DNA from: Eublepharis macularius
Taxonomy: Eukaryota; Chordata; Lepidosauria; Squamata; Eublepharidae
Assembly (NCBI RefSeq): GCF_028583425.1
Contig: NC_072806.1
Span: 35,076,001-35,140,000, forward strand
Direction of reading: 5' to 3'
Length of the DNA stretch: 64,000 bases
Both the position numbers and the translations under genes were made by a program. The notes beneath the pieces are model-generated. The model was given only the letters and a program-made list of their open reading frames with translations, was not told the DNA's origin and ran no database searches. Positions 34,401 to 40,400 of this stretch are shown here, one piece after another. The first letter of the stretch is position 1, and each line of letters begins with the position of its first letter.

Positions 34401-37400
34401 ATTTATTTTATTTATTTGTTTCAATTTCTATTCCGCCCTCCCTGCACCAGCAGGCTCAGAGCAGATTACATTCCATGAAAACATTACAATAAAACCTACA
34501 TTTAACAATTTAAAACAACAATATCAAACAGTACAACAGGCCTTGACCAGGGCCAGGGCCTTTTCGGTCCTGGCCCCAACCTGGTGGAACTCTCTGTCTG
34601 AGGACACCCGGGCCCATTGGGATGTTCTATCATTTCGGCGGGTCTGTAAGACGGAGATGTCCCACCAGGCCACTAAGGATTCAACCCCACTAACCCCACT
34701 AAGTGTGGGGTTATACAGTGTCCACCGGCCGGCTGCCCAACATATGGGTACAGCACGGGGCTATGTAGTGCCCATTCGTTTGCTAACCCACGTATGGGTT
34801 GCAGCACATTATCTGTCCGCTTCCCTCCTCCTGTATGCTGATGGGCAGGAATCTGGAATTGACCGCATCTTGGGACAGTAATGATCTGTTTGTTGATTTT
34901 ATGATAAACTGTTGTTTTATGAATTGTTTTAATATTTGTATTATATTTTTTAACTGTTGTACCTCGCCCTGAGCCTGCTCGTGGGAAGGGCGAGTTAGAA
35001 ATGTAATACATTAATAATAACAACGACAACAACAACGACAACAACAACAACAATAATAATAATACAAAAAGCAGCACAGAAATAATCAATCAATCTGCTA
35101 CCCAACCGTCACTTAAAAAGTTACTTAAAAAGTTAGATGGTGGATGCCTCTAGTAGGGAGGAACCCATTCTCCTCTGTTCGGCCGGTGGGGGCCCAGCTC
35201 AGCCTCAGCCATACACCTGGTGGAACAGCTCCGTCTTACAGGCTCGGTGGAAAGATAACAAATCCTGCCAGGCCCTGGTCTCATTGGACACACTGTTCCA
35301 CCAGGTTGGAGCCACGACTGAAAAGGCCCTGGCTCTGGTCGAAGCTAGGCGGGCCTCCCTGGGGCCAGGGACCACTAATAGATGCTGATCAAAGCATCCT
35401 CTGGGGCACATATGGGGAGAGAAGGTCCCAAAGATACGCAGGTCCCAATCCACTTAGGGCTTTATAGGTTAATACCAAATCCTTGAATTTGATTCAGTAC
35501 TCCACTGGTAACCAATGCAGCTGGTGCAGTACTGGTGTACTATGTGCATTTCTCGGCACTCTGGTGATGACATGAGCCGCTGCGTTTTGGACCAGCTGCA
35601 ACCACCAGATCAGACTCAAGGGAAGCCCTGCGTAGAGTGTGTTACAGTAATCTAACCTAGAGGTGACCATTGCCTGAATCACTGTAGTTAAATCACAGGG
35701 CAAAAGATAGGGGGCAAGCTGCCTGGTCTGCTGAAGATGGAAAAAAGAAGACCTGGCAACCGCTGCAACCTGGGCCTCCCATTTTCAAGGAGGCATCTAG
35801 GATCGCCCCCAGGCTCCTGACTCTCGGAACTGGCGTGAGCAGTGCCCCATCGAGGGCCAGAAGCTGGAGCCCCGAATCCACACACCCGTGACTCAAGTAC
35901 AGGATCTCTGTCTTCGTGGGGTTTAATTTCAGCCGATTCTGCTCCAACCATCCAGTCACAGCTTCAAAAGCCCGCTCCAGGACATCTGGGGCTGAGCCAG
36001 GCCAGCCGTCCATCAACAGATATAACTGGGCATCAGTCCATGGTATCTGTAAAACTCTCTTCCCACACTACCTTTTCAATAAATCAGTTTTGTTCCTGTC
36101 CTCTTTCTTCATTTTCCAACTTTGACATCCATACAATAGCACTCTATATGATGTTTTAAAAACAGAACAGAACCCTCCCACAAGCTTCCACGCATAAGTA
36201 AGTAGAAGATAATTCTCCCCATATGAACCCTGGAGGACTCTTCGCTCGAGCGATAAACATCTATTAAAGATCCCTGGCCCTAGGGAGGCCCGCCTGGCAT
36301 CGACCAGGGTCAGGGCTTTTTCAGTCCTGGCCCCAGCCTGGTGGAACGCTCTGTCTTATGAGACCAGGGCCCGGCGAGATTCATTAGCATTTCGCCGGGC
36401 CTGTAGGACGGAGCTGTTCTGCCAGGCATATGGTTGATACTAGGCAGTGCCCCCGCCCCCCAGCCAGGGGGAAGAAAGTATATGCCCTCCCTTCCTGTGA
36501 CACCTTCCGTCTCCCACATATCTTCCTGGTCTCCAAAAATGCTTTGGGGATGGCGAAAAGGTGGCCATCCAGATTTTGTGCTGCTATGTTTTTGTTTCTG
36601 TATTTATATAGATACGGTATTTTAAACTACAGTATGTAAGTATTTTATGCTTTTAATGGTCTTAATGGCCTGAACTGTGAAATGTGTTTTTAAGCTTTGT
36701 TGTGATCCACCCTGAGCCTGCTGGTGTGGGGAGGGTGGAGTATAAATTGAATATAAATAAATAAATCAATAAAAGCCATTAAGAGAATAATATTGTACTT
36801 CCCTGGGCCCTGAATATTTACCTCCCCCCCCCCCAAATGTTCTAGCGCTTCTGAGATGTTCTAGCTGCCCCTTCCTATCTTCTCTTTCAGGTCAACGTGA
36901 TGGCTGTGAGCATCTGCACCCGAGAAGCGTACCAGTCCATGAAGGAGCGAGACATTGACGATGGCCATATCATTAACATTAATAGGTGGGGGAGATGAAT
37001 GGCAATTCTCTTTTGCTCCCAGTGGGAAATGCTCCATGGGCAGAAGGTCCATTTGTGAGCAAGAAACACCTTATGGTCCTGGGTGGCAACTAATTTTGAG
37101 CAAGGGCCATTTCTTGAATTAAGCAAGGGCCAGATTGACCCCCGAATTATTCCTGTGTAAACAGAGATATAGGCATAGGGCTCTTTTGCTTCCCTGTCTG
37201 AAGAGGAGCAGCTTTGTCAGGATTCTCCAGTTAACGTATCTCAGCCACCCACTCCCGTTTGGGTTGTTGAATGGGACTCAGCAGCTAAAGTACATGATTA
37301 GGAGATAACTTGGTTCATTCTGGAGAGAAGGTTGAAGAGCCCTTTGCCTGTATATGAGAACAAGCGAGGCAGGCAAAGGGCTCTACTGAGCACACAAGAG

Positions 37401-40400
37401 AGGCAAGCCCTTTGCCTGTGCATCGTTCTGCGTGGTAGAAAGGAGTGGAGGAGGATGATCAAGGGAAGTTCTTGGTAGAAGGTTGTATTGGAGGCCAGTT
37501 GAGAAATTCCTGCAGGTTTCTTGACCCTTATCGTTCCCATGACACACACAAACACACATATACACCACCTAGAAGGAGGTAAAGACTGCATCTCTCACAG
37601 CAGAAGTGGCAGTGAGACAAGAAACTGTGCAGCCTCAAAGAAGGACATGGCCTGGTTGCTGAGGCAGTGGGGACATGGCTGCTTTTTTGCTGAGAGCCAG
37701 ACATTGTAGGCGAGGCTGGAGGAGGTAGAGTTTGCAAGCAGATGTTGGACAGAAGGAAGGAGGTAAACACATAGGATCAAGTCCACAGCTCTATGCCAAC
37801 AGCTGATTCAAGTGTGGAGAACAGGAAGAGGAAATGGATGCTAAGACAAGCCCCTTCATCTGTGCACCCGAGCCTTTGGGCAGGCAATGGAGGGGCCAGA
37901 AGCCAGCAGGCTCTCCAGTCCTGCATGAGGACCAAAGCAACCCCTAGCCACCAGCTTCCACGCTCTGGCAAATCAGATATCGTGAAACCTTCATTGGATC
38001 CTGTGCTGCGAGAGAAAGAGCCTGGCCACAAAAGCTCAAGATGGTGTAGTGGATTTCTCCTTTTGATTGGTGTCATTTTCAGGAGTTTCTTGGGCTTTGG
38101 ATCTGTGCTTTTGGGGTGTTTCTGTTATTTTCCTCTTTCTCTCTTTTCTGGTTCCTCTACAGCATGAACGGCCATAGCGTGGTCCCTCAGTCTGTGGTGC
38201 ATTTTTACAGTGCCACAAAATATGCCGTCACAGCATTGACAGAAGGGCTACGGCAGGAACTCCGAGAAGCAAAGACACACATACGAGCCACGGTGAGCTT
38301 AGCTTGGAGTTACTTGGCAGTTTGTGAAAACAAGTCTAGGGAATACAGGCCGGTAGGATTCTACACAACATGTACCCCAAAAAACAGATCTGTTAATAGG
38401 GTGCCTCAAGAATTCTTCAACTGCTCATAGAGATGACACTCTCCCAACCCTGAATTAAAATTGCAGGTGTACTTTGCTTTTGCTCCTAACAAGGTAGGGA
38501 AGGGTAAGAATGAGCCTCTTTTGTCTCTACACGAGTGGCTGTTTGAGATGTAAAAACCCAGCACATTGGTTTATGCAGAAGTGCAACAGCCTTCCTCCCT
38601 GGAGGGCAAAGTCTCTACCAATTGGATAGAGGGAGCCAGTGTGGTGTAGCGACTACAGTGTTGGATTAGGATCTGGGAGAACCAGGTTTGAATCCTCTGT
38701 TGAAAAAGATCCAGAGGAGTTAGCCGTGTTAGTCTGTAGTAGCAAAATAGTAAAGAGTCTAGTAGCACCTTTAAGACTATCCAACTTTACTGTAGCATAA
38801 GCTTTCGAGAATCACAGTTCTCTTCATCAGATGTGTCATGCATCTGATGAAGAGAACTGTGATTCTCAAAAGCTTATGCTACAGTAAAGTTGGTTAGTCT
38901 TAAAGGTGCTACTGGACTCTTTTCTCTGTTGAAAAAGTAAGTTACAAACCCTGTTAGGATGTTGCTTTTTTGTTCTCTCTCTCTTCTTAGTGCATATCGC
39001 CGGGACTGGTAGAGACTGGATTTGCTTTTAAACTCCATGATAACGATCCCGAGAGAGCTGCAGCAACGTACGAGAGCATTCGTGTAAGTGACCGAGCGAA
39101 CAAATGTGGTGGGGAAAACAAAGACTGATTTGAATCCTTTCGGTCTACCGATGAAGACTATGAACTCCATCTGTGGATGAAGTGATTTCATCCATTGGTG
39201 GTGGGGAGAAGGCTTCTTAAAACCTTTTGGCATCTGTGTGCATTAAGACAGGCTCCTCAAAAATGTCCTGGTCTTTGTGGAAACTGGGTCAGCGGGAGGT
39301 TTGGGGAGGGGGGTGCTGGAAAGGGACAAGCTTGGAACAAGAGTTGGAGCAAAGACAAAGGTGCCACCCCTCAGTCACCTGCTCCCCGTTTTCACTGCCT
39401 TGACCCGTGAGGGCAGCTGTCTCTCCAGTGTGGGAAAGGATTCCTCTCTTCTCCAAAAATTCAAACTGCCGCTCGCATCAGCCAGTCAGAGTTCTGGCAG
39501 TTTGCTTCAGGGGCAACCATGGTTGCCTAGTGGAGTGTTACAGTGTTTGAATTTCCAGCTGCCTTTGAAGCCAGTTTGGCTCAAAAGAAGCAAAGTATGA
39601 ATCTAATGAGTCAGTAAGAACAGGCGGTCATGAATGCTGCTCTGCTGGGTTACCTCAGATGTCTGGTTTGCCCCGAGTTGTGACAGAGGCAGACCTATCA
39701 GCTGGCAGGGCTCTGCGTGAGCCGGTGTGGCGTAGTGGTGGGAGGATTGGCCTCGGGCTTCGGATGCCTGGGTTCAAATCCTCACTTGGCCCCGAGCCAC
39801 GTTGGGTGGTCTTGGGCCCATCGTTCCTTCTCGGTCTGACCTCCCTCATCAGGGTATTGTAGGCTGTGAGTGGCAGGTGGCATGCATGCACACCATCCTA
39901 AGCTCCTTTTGAGAAAGGGTGGAATAAAAATGGATAGAGGGGGACCTGAAAGCAGTGGAGGGAAGATGGGTTGAAATTCAGAGACAGCGTGGAGAGGTCA
40001 CGCCACTTCCAGACGTGCCAAGTAGGCCATGGGAAACCCCAGATAAGCAGGCGTGAGGGACCCCAGATAAGTAGGCAGGGAAACAGTCTTGGTTGCCTGG
40101 ACTGAAGGAGTATGGCTGGCCTCAACGCTGATAGTAGGCAGGAGCAGAAGATTGGCTATTGCTTACCTCTCAGCAGGGCTTTTTTTCAGCAGGAACGCGG
40201 GGGAACGGAGTTCCGGAACCTCTTGAAAATGGTCACATGGCTGGTGGCCCCGCCTCCTGATCTCCAGACAGAGGGGAGTTGAGATTGCCCTCTGCACCAT
40301 GCGGCGCGGAGGGCAATCTCAACTCCCCTCTGTCTGGAGATCAGGGGGGCGGGGCCACCAGCCATGTGACCATTTTCTCCGAGGGCAAGCCACTGAGTTC

